Positions 45,935 through 54,224 of a stretch of 64,000 bases of DNA are shown piece by piece. This DNA is from DASWJZ01 sp963792885 (lineage in GTDB: Bacteria > Pseudomonadota > Alphaproteobacteria > Rhizobiales > Afifellaceae). The notes under the pieces were generated by a model that had not been told where the DNA came from, ran no database searches, and saw only the letters and a program-made list of their open reading frames with translations. A program made the translations under genes and the position numbers. The stretch's first letter is position 1. Each line of letters begins with the position of its first letter. The stretch is taken from contig CAWBXX010000006.1 of the NCBI GenBank assembly GCA_963792885.1, positions 248,001 through 312,000 of the forward strand, read 5' to 3'.

Positions 45935-46930
45935 TCAGTCCACCTTGACCGCGACCGGCTTGCCGGTCTCGCGCGACTTCGTCGCCGCGTCGGCAAGGCG
46001 CTGCGCCTGCAGACCATCGCGGCCGGACGGCGAGGGCGGCCTGCCTTTCGCCACCGCCGCGATGAAGGCCGCAAGCTCAAGGCGGTACGCGTTGGCGTAG
46101 CGCTGCAGGAAGAAGTTCTGCGCCGGATCCTTGGCGAAACCGCTCTTGCCGGCGATCTCCACCGTCGTCTCCAGGATGTTGTCGGCGCGCGCCATCCCTT
46201 CGGAGCCATGCACCTCGATGCGCTGGTCGTATCCGTAAGCGGCGCGGCGCGAGTTCGATATCTGCGCGAGCTTGCCCGACGCGGTTCGCATGATGACGAC
46301 GGCCGTGTCGACGTCGCCGGCCTTGCCGATCGCCGGATCGACCAGCGAGGAGCCGTAGGCGGTGACCTCAACGGGCTCCTCGGCGAGCAAGAAGCGTGCG
46401 ATATCGAAGTCATGGATCATCATGTCGCGATAAAGCCCACCGGAGCGCTCGACGTAGGAGATCGGGGGCGGGCCAGGGTCACGCGAGAAAACCGTCACGA
46501 TCTCGACCTTGCCAATCGCGCCCTTCGCGACGCGTGCCTTGAGGGCGGCGAAATTCGGATCAAAGCGGCGGTTGAAGCCGATCATCAGCGGGATGCCCGC
46601 TGCCTCGACCACCTTCAGGCTGCGCTCGACGCGCCTGGACGCGAGGTCCACGGGCTTCTCGCAAAACACCGCTTTTCCGGCCTTGGCGCCTGCCTCGATC
46701 AGATCGGCGTGGGTGTCGGTCGGCGTGCCGATCAGCAGCGCGTCAATGTCGCCCGCTGCGATGATCGCCTTGGCGTCGCGCACTTCCGCGCCAGTCGTCT
46801 TCGCGAGCTTCCTGGCTGCGGCGGTGTCGACGTCGGCAAGCGCGACCAGCGTCGCGTCCGGCGACGCGGCGATGTTCCGCCCATGGATTTGGCCGATGCG
46901 ACCGGCGCCGAGAAGGCCAAAACGAAGCAT
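45935..46930 (-). CDS. iolG: Inositol 2-dehydrogenase
   Basis: Oxidises myo-inositol to scyllo-inosose with NAD, the first step of inositol breakdown. A 331-residue Gfo/Idh/MocA protein: FGLLGAGRIGQIHGRNIAAS, AVFCEKPVDLASRRVE and MIHDFDIARFLLAEEPVEV with the catalytic Asp and His. The ending VAVKVD is usual. It is divergent from iolC across 94 bases that hold a weak match to the IolR site (46962-46975) and a perfect palindrome CGGATCGATCCG (46948-46959). Confidence 0.92.
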   Translation of the reverse strand: MLRFGLLGAGRIGQIHGRNIAASPDATLVALADVDTAAARKLAKTTGAEVRDAKAIIAAGDIDALLIGTPTDTHADLIEAGAKAGKAVFCEKPVDLASRRVERSLKVVEAAGIPLMIGFNRRFDPNFAALKARVAKGAIGKVEIVTVFSRDPGPPPISYVERSGGLYRDMMIHDFDIARFLLAEEPVEVTAYGSSLVDPAIGKAGDVDTAVVIMRTASGKLAQISNSRRAAYGYDQRIEVHGSEGMARADNILETTVEIAGKSGFAKDPAQNFFLQRYANAYRLELAAFIAAVAKGRPPSPSGRDGLQAQRLADAATKSRETGKPVAVKVD

Positions 46931-47024
46931 GTTATCCCCCCTTCTGCCGGATCGATCCGTTGGTCCGGTCTTTCCGTAACATGATAAATCGCCGACAAAA
47001 GGCCAACAACGGGAGCCGGGAGGA

Positions 47025-48953
47025 ATGGCTCAAAGCGACGCAGAATCGTTTCCCCTCGATGTGATCACGATCGGGCGCTCGTCGGTCGACCTCTACGGGC
47101 AGCAGATCGGGTCGCGGCTCGAAGACGTGGCGAGCTTCGCGAAGTCGGTCGGAGGCTCGCCGACCAATATCGCGATCGGCGCGGCGCAACTCGGGTTGAA
47201 GGCCGGACTGATCACCGGTGTCGGCGACGAGCAGCTCGGCCACTTCATCCGCGAGCAGCTGCAGCGCGAGGGGGTTTCACTGGCCGGCGTCAAGGTCGAC
47301 CCAGTGCGGCTGACGGCGCTCGCCATCCTGTCGGTCGAAGACGACCGAACGTTCCCGCTCCTCTTCTATCGCGAGAACTGCGCCGACATGGGGCTTACGG
47401 AAGCCGACATCGACGAGGACTTCATTCGCTCCGCGGGCGCGATCGTGGTGACCGGCACGCACTTTTCCCAGCCCGGCCCGGAGGCGGCTTTGAAGAAGGC
47501 AATCCGGATCGCGCGCGCGGCGGGACGCAAAGTCGCCTTCGATATCGACTACCGCCCGAACCTCTGGGGGCTCGCCGGCCACGCGGCGGGCGAGAACCGC
47601 TACATCCGTTCGGGTCGCGTCTCGGAGCATTTGCAGGAGGTGCTGGCGGATTGTGACCTGGTCGTCGGCACCGAGGAGGAGATCCATATCGCCGCGGGCG
47701 AAGAGGACGACCTTGCGGCGCTCAGAAAGATTCGCTCGCTCTCCGCCGCCACGATCGTCTTGAAGCGCGGGCCGATGGGTTGTGTCGTCTTTCCCGGCGA
47801 AATCCCGGCGAACTTGGAGGAGGGGATCGTCGGGCGCGGCTTCCCGATCGAGGTCTTCAACGTGCTCGGTGCAGGCGACGCCTTCATGGGCGGGTTCCTG
47901 CGTGGGTGGCTGCGCGGCGAATCCTCCGAGACCTGCGCCACCTGGGCGAATGCCTGCGGCGCGTTCGCCGTGTCGCGGCTTCTCTGCTCGCCGGAATATC
48001 CGACCTTCGTCGAGCTGGAGACTTTCCTCGACAGGGGCAGTCCGCACCACGCGCTTCGGCAGGACGCCGAGCTCAATCATATCCATTGGGCGACGACGCG
48101 ACGGGCGCAGCCCGAGACCCTCTTCGCGTTTGCCATCGATCATCGCGCCCAACTGGAGAAGCTCGCCGACGAGCGTGGCGCGCCGCGCGAGAAGATCGCC
48201 GCCTTCAAGCGCCTCGCCGTCGAGGCGGCGGCGAAGGTTGCCGGCGGCCGCCCTGGCTTTGGCGTCCTTCTTGACGGGACTTACGGCCGCGAAGCGCTCT
48301 TCGACGCCGCCAAGCATCCACTCTGGATCGGCCGGCCTGTCGAGATGCCGGGTTCGCGCCCGCTTCGTTTCGAGGGCAGCAACGATCTCGGGTCGCGGCT
48401 CATTGAATGGCCAATCTCCCACACGATCAAATGTCTCTCATTCTACCACCCCGACGACGATCCCTATCTGAAGGGCGATCAGATCCGCCGGTTGGTCGGC
48501 CTCCATACCGCGGCGCGCCGGCTCGGCCGTGAGCTCATGATCGAGATCGTTGCCGGCAAGGATGAGCCGCTCGGCAAGGACACGGTGGCGCGCGCTCTCG
48601 GGCAGCTTTATCGCCGCGGGGTCAAGCCCGACTGGTGGAAGCTCGAGCCGCAGCCGTCGATCGAGGCATGGAACGCGATCGGCGAGGTCATCGCGCGCGA
48701 GGATCCCTGGTGCCGCGGCGCGCTGGTTCTTGGGTTCGAGGCGCCGGAAGCGGAGCTTGCGCGCGCCTTCCAGGTCGCAACCAGGTCGCCGGTCGTGCAC
48801 GGCTTCGCAGTCGGTCGCACCATCTTCGCCGAGCCGGCGAGAGCCTGGCTCAGCGGAGCCATGGGCGACGCGCAAGCCGTGAATGAAATGGCCGAGCGCT
48901 TCGCGCGGCTCGTTGAAATATGGGAAGGAGCGCGCGCCGCAAGGGCTGCGTAG
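47025..48953 (+). CDS. iolC: Bifunctional 5-dehydro-2-deoxygluconokinase / DUF2090 protein
   Basis: A 642-residue two-domain protein. The N-terminal PfkB kinase (about 1-330; SVGGSPTNIAIGAAQLGLKA, ADCDLVVGTEEE, NVLGAGDAFMGGFLRGWL) phosphorylates 5-dehydro-2-deoxygluconate. The C-terminal DUF2090 domain (about 340-635) is aldolase-like; from memory such IolC-DUF2090 fusions replace a separate IolJ aldolase. GGGAGGA precedes the ATG. It is followed 14 bases later by iolB. Confidence 0.92.
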   Translation: MAQSDAESFPLDVITIGRSSVDLYGQQIGSRLEDVASFAKSVGGSPTNIAIGAAQLGLKAGLITGVGDEQLGHFIREQLQREGVSLAGVKVDPVRLTALAILSVEDDRTFPLLFYRENCADMGLTEADIDEDFIRSAGAIVVTGTHFSQPGPEAALKKAIRIARAAGRKVAFDIDYRPNLWGLAGHAAGENRYIRSGRVSEHLQEVLADCDLVVGTEEEIHIAAGEEDDLAALRKIRSLSAATIVLKRGPMGCVVFPGEIPANLEEGIVGRGFPIEVFNVLGAGDAFMGGFLRGWLRGESSETCATWANACGAFAVSRLLCSPEYPTFVELETFLDRGSPHHALRQDAELNHIHWATTRRAQPETLFAFAIDHRAQLEKLADERGAPREKIAAFKRLAVEAAAKVAGGRPGFGVLLDGTYGREALFDAAKHPLWIGRPVEMPGSRPLRFEGSNDLGSRLIEWPISHTIKCLSFYHPDDDPYLKGDQIRRLVGLHTAARRLGRELMIEIVAGKDEPLGKDTVARALGQLYRRGVKPDWWKLEPQPSIEAWNAIGEVIAREDPWCRGALVLGFEAPEAELARAFQVATRSPVVHGFAVGRTIFAEPARAWLSGAMGDAQAVNEMAERFARLVEIWEGARAARAA

Positions 48954-48967
48954 CTACGGGGCCGAGA

Positions 48968-49786
48968 ATGACGCACCTCAAGATCAAGCCGGAAATGCCC
49001 GACAGGAAAGGGCGGACGATCCACGTCACGCCGGAGAGGGCCGGCTGGACCTATGTCGGCTTCGATCTCTACCGGCTCAAGGCGGGCGAAAGCGTGCGCG
49101 CCAGCACCGAGGACCATGAGATTTGCCTGGTCCTCGTCTCGGGCCGGGCGGCGATCGGCGCGGACGGAGAGTATTTCGGGGTGATCGGCGAGCGGATGAG
49201 CCCGTTCGAGGGCAAGCCGTGGTCGGTCTACGTTCCGGCCGGCTCCGAGTGGATGGTGAGCGCGGCAACCGATCTGGAGCTTGCGCTCTGCTCCGCCCCT
49301 GGAATACCCGGCATGCACAAAGCGCGGCTCATCCCGCCGGACGGCCTGCACCAGGAGACGCGGGGCAAGGGCTCAAACGTTCGCCACGTGACCAACATCC
49401 TGCCGGAATGGGAGCCGGCGGATAGTCTCCTCGTCGTGGAAGTCATCACACCCGGCGGCAACACGTCGTCCTATCCGCCGCACAAGCACGACACCGACAA
49501 CCTGCCTATCGAGTCGCGGTTGGAGGAAGTCTACTACCACCGCATCAATCCCCCGCAGGGCTACGCCTTCCAGCGCATCTACACGGATGCCAACGAGAAT
49601 GGCGACCGCTCGCTCGACGAGACGATGACGGTGGAGGACGGCGACCTGACGCTGGTGCCGCGCGGTTATCACCCCTGTGCGGCGCTTCACGGCTACGACC
49701 TTTATTACCTCAACGTCATGGCCGGACCGGTCAGGACCTGGAAGTTCTACAACGAGCCCGCACACGAGTGGCTGTTGAAAGCCTAG
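48968..49786 (+). CDS. iolB: 5-deoxy-glucuronate isomerase
   Basis: A 272-residue bicupin converting 5-deoxy-glucuronate to 5-dehydro-2-deoxygluconate, the IolC substrate. SYPPHKHDTDNLPIESRLEE (about 172-191) supplies metal ligands and VPRGYHPCAALHGYDLYYLN (about 233-252) closes the second barrel. I chose the ATG at 48968 over an upstream GTG. Co-transcribed with iolC. iolD and iolE, which act between iolG and iolB, are not in the window. Confidence 0.93.
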   Translation: MTHLKIKPEMPDRKGRTIHVTPERAGWTYVGFDLYRLKAGESVRASTEDHEICLVLVSGRAAIGADGEYFGVIGERMSPFEGKPWSVYVPAGSEWMVSAATDLELALCSAPGIPGMHKARLIPPDGLHQETRGKGSNVRHVTNILPEWEPADSLLVVEVITPGGNTSSYPPHKHDTDNLPIESRLEEVYYHRINPPQGYAFQRIYTDANENGDRSLDETMTVEDGDLTLVPRGYHPCAALHGYDLYYLNVMAGPVRTWKFYNEPAHEWLLKA

Positions 49787-49798
49787 ACCGCCGCTGCC

Positions 49799-49823
49799 CG
49801 AACCGGGCGGCCGACCCGGTTCG
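49799..49823. terminator. Stem-loop between convergent iolB and DUF1801 genes
   Basis: CGAACCGGG (49799-49807) pairs perfectly with CCCGGTTCG (49815-49823) around a 7-base loop. It lies 12 bases after the iolB stop and 2 bases from the end of the convergent gene, so it probably serves both. No T-tract follows. Confidence 0.55.
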
Positions 49824-49825
49824 CC

Positions 49826-50251
49826 TTATCGCTTCGTGTTCAGCGCCACGGCGGCGCGAACGAGCGCCTTCAGCGCCTTCGCGTCGATCGTGTCGCCCTC
49901 ATGAAAATCGATGGCGCGCCTCAAATTGCCGTCGAGGCTGGAGTTGAAGAGGCCTGACGGGTCGCCGAGGGCAGCACCCCTGGCGAAGGTCAGCTTCACC
50001 TTGTCCTTGTAGGTCTCGCCGGTGCAGATGATCCCGTCGTGTTCCCACACCGGAACCCCCATCGGGTTCGACGGCTTCCGCCACTTCACCTCTTCGACCA
50101 CTTCGGGGTCGGCCGCCTTGATCAGCTCTCGCAGCCGCGCGAGCGTCTCGCCCCGCCAGTCGCCCAGCGCCGCGATCCGCGCATCGATCAGGCGAGGGGG
50201 GGAGTCTCTTCCGGCGTTCGAGCCGTTATTCTTGATGGATGCTGTGGCCAT
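49826..50251 (-). CDS. DUF1801 domain protein
   Basis: A 141-residue protein. LIKAADPEVVEEVKWRKPSN, VWEHDGIICTGETYKDKVKL and LTFARGAALGDPSGLFNSSL are characteristic of the YdhG/DUF1801 family, a TBP-like beta fold of unknown role. ATG at 50251 with GGAGC 8 bases upstream is preferred to a longer frame. It is divergent from the carboxymuconolactone decarboxylase gene. Confidence 0.85.
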   Translation of the reverse strand: MATASIKNNGSNAGRDSPPRLIDARIAALGDWRGETLARLRELIKAADPEVVEEVKWRKPSNPMGVPVWEHDGIICTGETYKDKVKLTFARGAALGDPSGLFNSSLDGNLRRAIDFHEGDTIDAKALKALVRAAVALNTKR

Positions 50252-50349
50252 CGCGGCTGCTCCAATTGATGAGACCTCGATACAATTGAACGGCCGCAGA
50301 TGCCAGCAATCGGCCGATTCCTGCAGCTTGTATGAATTTCTTGGCCTGA

Positions 50350-50377
50350 TGTCACAGCGGCGGATTTCTGGCTCGTC
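50350..50377 (+). promoter_or_regulatory. ECF41-type promoter
   Basis: TGTCACA (50350-50356) and CGTC (50374-50377), separated by 17 bases, match the -35/-10 pattern I recall for ECF41 sigma factors. The promoter lies 33 bases upstream of the carboxymuconolactone decarboxylase gene, which is the usual ECF41 target, and the ECF41 gene follows in the same run. Confidence 0.7.
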
Positions 50378-50410
50378 ATGGTGTCGGAACTTGGAAGAAG
50401 GAAGAAAACC

Positions 50411-50884
50411 ATGACCGCAAAACTCGACCCCATGGCCGCGGCCCCGGACCTTATGAAGACCTGGCTGCGCACATCGATGGCCATCGCCGGAAGCTTGGAC
50501 CCAACTCTCGTCGCACTGGTGGAAATCCGCGCCTCCCAGATCAACGGCTGCGCCAATTGTATCAATTTGCATGCGACGCAGGCGCGCGAAAAGGGTGAGA
50601 CTGAGCAGCGCATCTATCTCCTGTCGGCCTGGCGTGAGGCCCCTTGCTACACGGACCGCGAACGCGCCGCGCTCGGCTGGACCGAGGCGCTGACGCGGAT
50701 GTCCGAAGGGCATACGCACGAGGCCGCCTACGATGCCCTGAAGGCGCACTTCAGTGAGGCAGAGCAGGTGAAGCTCACCTTGATGATCAATATCATCAAC
50801 GGCTGGAACCGCATCGCAGTCGGCTTCGGCGTGTTTACCGATCCGGCGGCCGTCAAGGCGGCGGCAAAGGCGATGGCCGCATGA
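50411..50884 (+). CDS. Carboxymuconolactone decarboxylase family (AhpD-like) protein
   Basis: A 157-residue helical protein with the redox pair CANC in VEIRASQINGCANCINLHAT (about 40-59), typical of AhpD-like peroxidase helpers. GGAAGAAGGAAG precedes the ATG. An ECF41 promoter lies upstream and the gene overlaps the sigma factor by ATGA. In the known ECF41 arrangement the neighbour is a COE gene (carboxymuconolactone decarboxylase, oxidoreductase or epimerase). Its substrate is unknown; thiol-dependent detoxification is plausible. Confidence 0.88.
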   Translation: MTAKLDPMAAAPDLMKTWLRTSMAIAGSLDPTLVALVEIRASQINGCANCINLHATQAREKGETEQRIYLLSAWREAPCYTDRERAALGWTEALTRMSEGHTHEAAYDALKAHFSEAEQVKLTLMINIINGWNRIAVGFGVFTDPAAVKAAAKAMAA

Positions 50885-51741
50885 CGGCGGGCGCCGGCCA
50901 CGAGGACGCAGCAGCGAGCTTCGACCCGCTGCGTCCGAAGCTCATGCGCGTGGCTTACCGCATGCTTGGCTCCGTGGCCGACGCCGAGGACGTGCTCCAG
51001 GAGGCCTTCATCCGCTGGATGGGGGCCGACCGTAGCGAGGTGCGTGAGCCCGAGGCGTTTCTGCGCCGCACGGTCACGCGCCTCTGTCTCGATCAGCTCA
51101 AGTCGGCGCGGCGCCAGCGCGAGACGTATGTCGGCCCGTGGCTCCCTGATCCGATCGTCGAAGAGGACGAAGAAGAGGACGTTACCCTGCCGCTGATGCT
51201 TGCGCTGGAGCGCCTGTCTCCGCTCGAGCGCGCCGCCTTCCTGCTGCACGACGTGTTCGGGCTCGAATTCGAAGAGGTCGCAACGACAATCCAGCGCGAC
51301 CCGGCCGCCTGCCGCCAGCTCGCGGCCCGGGCGCGCGCGCATGTCCGCGGGGCGCGGCCGCGCTTCCAGGTTGAAAAGCAACATGGCGTCGAACTTGCCG
51401 AGGCGTTCTACACCGCCTCGCGCAGCGGCGACATGAAAGCGCTGGCTTCAATGCTGGCGGCCGATGTCAGCGTCCATACCGACGGCGGAGGAAAACGCCC
51501 GGCGGTGCTCAAGCCCATCGTTGGATTCGATGCCGTGATGCAGGCGCACGAGAGGCTGGCGGTCCTATTCAAGCACAGGAGCTCGAAACTGGTCCGCGCC
51601 GGCTTCGTCAACGGCTTGCCCGGCTTCGTCACGCTGGAGGCCGACGGCGAACTGCAGACCACCGCGCTCGACATCGAGAACGGAAAGGTCACGGCGATTT
51701 ATGTGATGCGCAACCCCGACAAGCTGAGGCATCTGCACTAG
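50881..51741 (+). CDS. ECF41 (SigJ-like) sigma factor with NTF2-like C-terminal domain
   Basis: A 286-residue sigma factor. Region 2 (RVAYRMLGSVADAEDVLQEA, about 21-40) and region 4 (LSPLERAAFLLHDVFGLEFE, about 108-127) precede a SnoaL/NTF2-like domain (about 165-286). ECF41 proteins have no anti-sigma factor; this fused domain controls activity instead. The tail DLEN-like region appears as TALDIENGKVTAIYVMRNPD, carrying the NPDK(L) end noted for this group. Coupled to the AhpD-like gene, it probably autoregulates through the promoter at 50350. Confidence 0.92.
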   Translation: MTAGAGHEDAAASFDPLRPKLMRVAYRMLGSVADAEDVLQEAFIRWMGADRSEVREPEAFLRRTVTRLCLDQLKSARRQRETYVGPWLPDPIVEEDEEEDVTLPLMLALERLSPLERAAFLLHDVFGLEFEEVATTIQRDPAACRQLAARARAHVRGARPRFQVEKQHGVELAEAFYTASRSGDMKALASMLAADVSVHTDGGGKRPAVLKPIVGFDAVMQAHERLAVLFKHRSSKLVRAGFVNGLPGFVTLEADGELQTTALDIENGKVTAIYVMRNPDKLRHLH

Positions 51742-52194
51742 GGCGTGTTCTCATTAGCTGACGCGGCCGTCAATTCGCTGCCACGACGCTTTCAAGGGTG
51801 TTTCAGGCACTTTTAGCTCGTGCCCGTACGGCAGAAAAAAAGCGCCAACTAGCGACATGATCAGTTTGTTCGTGAAAGGCGATTGTGTGCCGGGAAGGGA
51901 CATTCGTTAACTATACATTAACCAAAACTGCCTGAGCCTCCCCTTGTCCACTCCGATGCCGGAAGCACCTTTGAGGGCGGCCCCTCGCCCGGTCAACGAA
52001 AACGGAGTCGCGCAGCGTCTCCGCGAGGAACAAGATCCACGATCGACGGATGTGAACGGTCTGCAACGGCGAAGAGCTCGTCCGGCATGACACCAGTGCT
52101 CCGACATCAGTAGATACGCGCCCGCCTAGATGCCTGAAGGGAGGGTTCGATGCCCTGGCTGAACGCTTTGTCGCTGTTGTTGCGGATCGACTAT
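51742..52194. other. Non-coding stretch
   Basis: No convincing gene on either strand. GC content drops around 51830-51930, with an A-run at about 51836 and TTAACTATACATTAACC at 51907-51923. The first bases after the sigma gene (GGCGTGTTCTCATTAGC) recall insertion-sequence ends, but no matching inverted repeat was found. Confidence 0.4.
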
Positions 52195-52365
52195 CCTTCT
52201 ATCGGCTGTAAGGGCGGTAGAGAGTTTATCGTTCACCGGACCGGCCCTCGGTTTGCAGCAGGCTATGAAGGCGCCGGTAGCTGTAGCGCACCCGGCGCTC
52301 GGCCAGTTCGTTCAGCCGACCGTAGTTCCCGCCGGATCGCGGCGTCGACTGGTATCTACTCGGGA
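52195..52365 (-). mobile_element. IS3-family transposase (OrfB) remnant
   Basis: On the minus strand, GRLNELAERRVRYSYRRLHS followed by LLQTEG matches the conserved helix-turn region of IS3 OrfB proteins. A shifted continuation (VNDK, then LYRPYSR) fits the next conserved block. Only about 55 codons are left, with a stop inside and no ends or OrfA. It is a decayed insertion sequence. Confidence 0.6.
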
Positions 52366-52748
52366 AGCACCGCCCGAAGCTCCACGGCCGGGCATGGCGG
52401 CGCTGCCAATCCGCGCGAAAACATCCTGGTAGTGTCGGACAACTTCGCGACGACGGACGGGCTTCACCACTTACTTCGCGGCGTACTGCGGGCATGGTCT
52501 TGGCGACGTCAGACCGCAACTGGCTGCTTGGGTGCGAAGTTCTTCTACCGGCTACGTGGACGCCACGGCGACAACGTCGGACATCGCCCCCCAGGCCGGA
52601 GCGTTACAAGACCTTATCCGGGCCGGATTCGCCCACCGGGAACGTCGTCATCGGATCTGCTACAGAACGCAAGCTCGATCATCTAAAATCGCTTCTAACG
52701 CCGTTCATCGGTCGTTCGTTTGCAATGAAGCTCTAGTCATACCTTTAG
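52366..52748. other. Degenerate stretch between the IS remnant and a porin-like tail
   Basis: Several overlapping short frames, none with family resemblance or a consistent codon pattern. It is probably the eroded 5' part of the outer-membrane protein gene whose tail lies just downstream. Confidence 0.35.
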
Positions 52749-53096
52749 GCTCTGGCCCCTGCGGTATTCCGGACCCAGACCAAAATCGACAACGCCATCG
52801 GCTTCGCCGATGTCAATGGCATGCACGCTGATGCCACCGGCACACCGTTGGACTTCGCAAGTTCCCAGTGGGTGTGGGGAGGCGCCGCCCAGATCGGCCT
52901 TACCTATTACTTGGATCGCCACTGGTTCTTGGATATCAACTATACTTATGCTCGCTCGGCAAAATTCAAGAGCAACTTTTCGGCTCCCTTCGCGAGCTCG
53001 AGCTCTGGCTATGATGACGTCGGCACCTTGTTCGTAAAGCCATCACAGCGCGTGACCGATCAGTCTGTCAGCATCTCCATCAATAGGAGGTTTTGA
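52749..53096 (+). pseudogene. Outer-membrane beta-barrel protein, C-terminal fragment
   Basis: An open frame without a clear start reads TKIDNAIGFADVNGMHADAT, then WVWGGAAQIGLTYYLDRHWF, LDINYTYARSAKF, and ends SVSISINRRF. Alternating strands and a terminal Phe are the signature that the BAM machinery recognises in outer-membrane barrels of the OmpW/porin-like type. The N-terminal strands and signal peptide are missing. An ATG at 52821 is present, but a product from there could not be exported. Confidence 0.6.
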
Positions 53097-53176
53097 CGGC
53101 GTCGTTCGCCTCCGGGTACACGTTAGCGAAGTCCACGCCCTAGTCGGCACGCGCTACCATTGAATCCCGCGACGAG

Positions 53177-54127
53177 CTAGCTGAACGTCTTCAACAGCAG
53201 GTCCACAAATCCCTTCGGATCGGCGTCGAAGGCGACGTCGCATTGGGGCGTGTCTTTTCCACGGAAATGCGTGTCGATCACCGTGCGGCCGACGGTCAGC
53301 GTGCCGGTCGTCTCCACCGCCACGTGATAGCGCTGTGTCTTGATCAGCGACGGCTCGACGAGAAAGCCGACGCAGAGCGCGTCGTGGACGGGCGTCGTGT
53401 GCGGCACGTCCATCTTCTGCGACTCGTCGTAGGCGGCGATCCGATGGCCGATCAGGTCGGCCGCGGCCTCGCCGGCCGGCGTGCCGAGCGCGTGGAGCTT
53501 CTCGCAGTCGGCGCGCGAGACGAGCGCGCGGTGGGTTGCGTCGAGCGGCAGCAGCGTCAGCTTGCGGAAACCTGCGGAAAACACGCAGGCGGCGGCTTCC
53601 GGATCGCCCCAGATGTTGAACTCCGCCGACGGCGTAACGTTGCCGATCGCGTGGCCGCCGCCCATGATAACAACTTCCGGCACGCGATCGACGAGCTTCG
53701 GATAAAGCGCCAGCGCTGCCGCGATGTTGGAGAGCGGCGCGACCGGGACGAGCGTGATCTCGTCCGTCGTGTTCCGGTAGGTCTCGACCAGGAACTCCAC
53801 GGCGCCTTTGTCTGCCTTGGTGCGCTTCGAAGGCGGCAGCGGCAACGTCTTGCCGTGGAACTTCCCGGCGCGGTCATCGACCGACCGCGGGATCGGGAAA
53901 TCCGGGCGCACGAGCGGGCGTGAGAGCCCCTCGTAAACCGGGATGTCGCTTCGGCCGACGTGATCGAGGACGCGCAGCGTGTTGTCGGTGCAGTGCTCGA
54001 CCTCCACGTTTCCGTTGACGGTCGTGCAGGCAACGAGGTCGAGCGCCGGATGGAGGGCGGCGAGCATCACGGCGACCGCATCGTCGGTGCCGGTGTCGAC
54101 GTCAAGAATGAGCTTTCTACCGATCAC
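53177..54127 (-). CDS. Inosine-uridine type nucleoside hydrolase
   Basis: A 316-residue hydrolase releasing the base from ribonucleosides. The calcium-binding LDVDTGTDDAVAVMLAALHP (residues 7-26), NIWGDPEAAACVF and TPVHDALCVGFLVEP (late Asp ligand) are diagnostic. The start is a GTG at 54127 preceded by GGAAGGCAAG. Together with ribokinase further right it could feed ribose into central metabolism. It is divergent from the SDR gene. Confidence 0.92.
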   Translation of the reverse strand: MIGRKLILDVDTGTDDAVAVMLAALHPALDLVACTTVNGNVEVEHCTDNTLRVLDHVGRSDIPVYEGLSRPLVRPDFPIPRSVDDRAGKFHGKTLPLPPSKRTKADKGAVEFLVETYRNTTDEITLVPVAPLSNIAAALALYPKLVDRVPEVVIMGGGHAIGNVTPSAEFNIWGDPEAAACVFSAGFRKLTLLPLDATHRALVSRADCEKLHALGTPAGEAAADLIGHRIAAYDESQKMDVPHTTPVHDALCVGFLVEPSLIKTQRYHVAVETTGTLTVGRTVIDTHFRGKDTPQCDVAFDADPKGFVDLLLKTFS

Positions 54128-54224
54128 CTTGCCTTCCGCCTTGGCGTGTCCCTAGGGTCGCACCCGACGGCGCGAGGGCAGCGAGCCCTAGCACGAGACG
54201 CCGGCGGGAGGGGAGGGAGTGAAG

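Noticed and set aside
52150..52686. 178-codon plus-strand frame in the decayed region
   Set aside because: Begins inside the IS3 remnant on the opposite strand, shows no domain and no codon bias like the neighbours.
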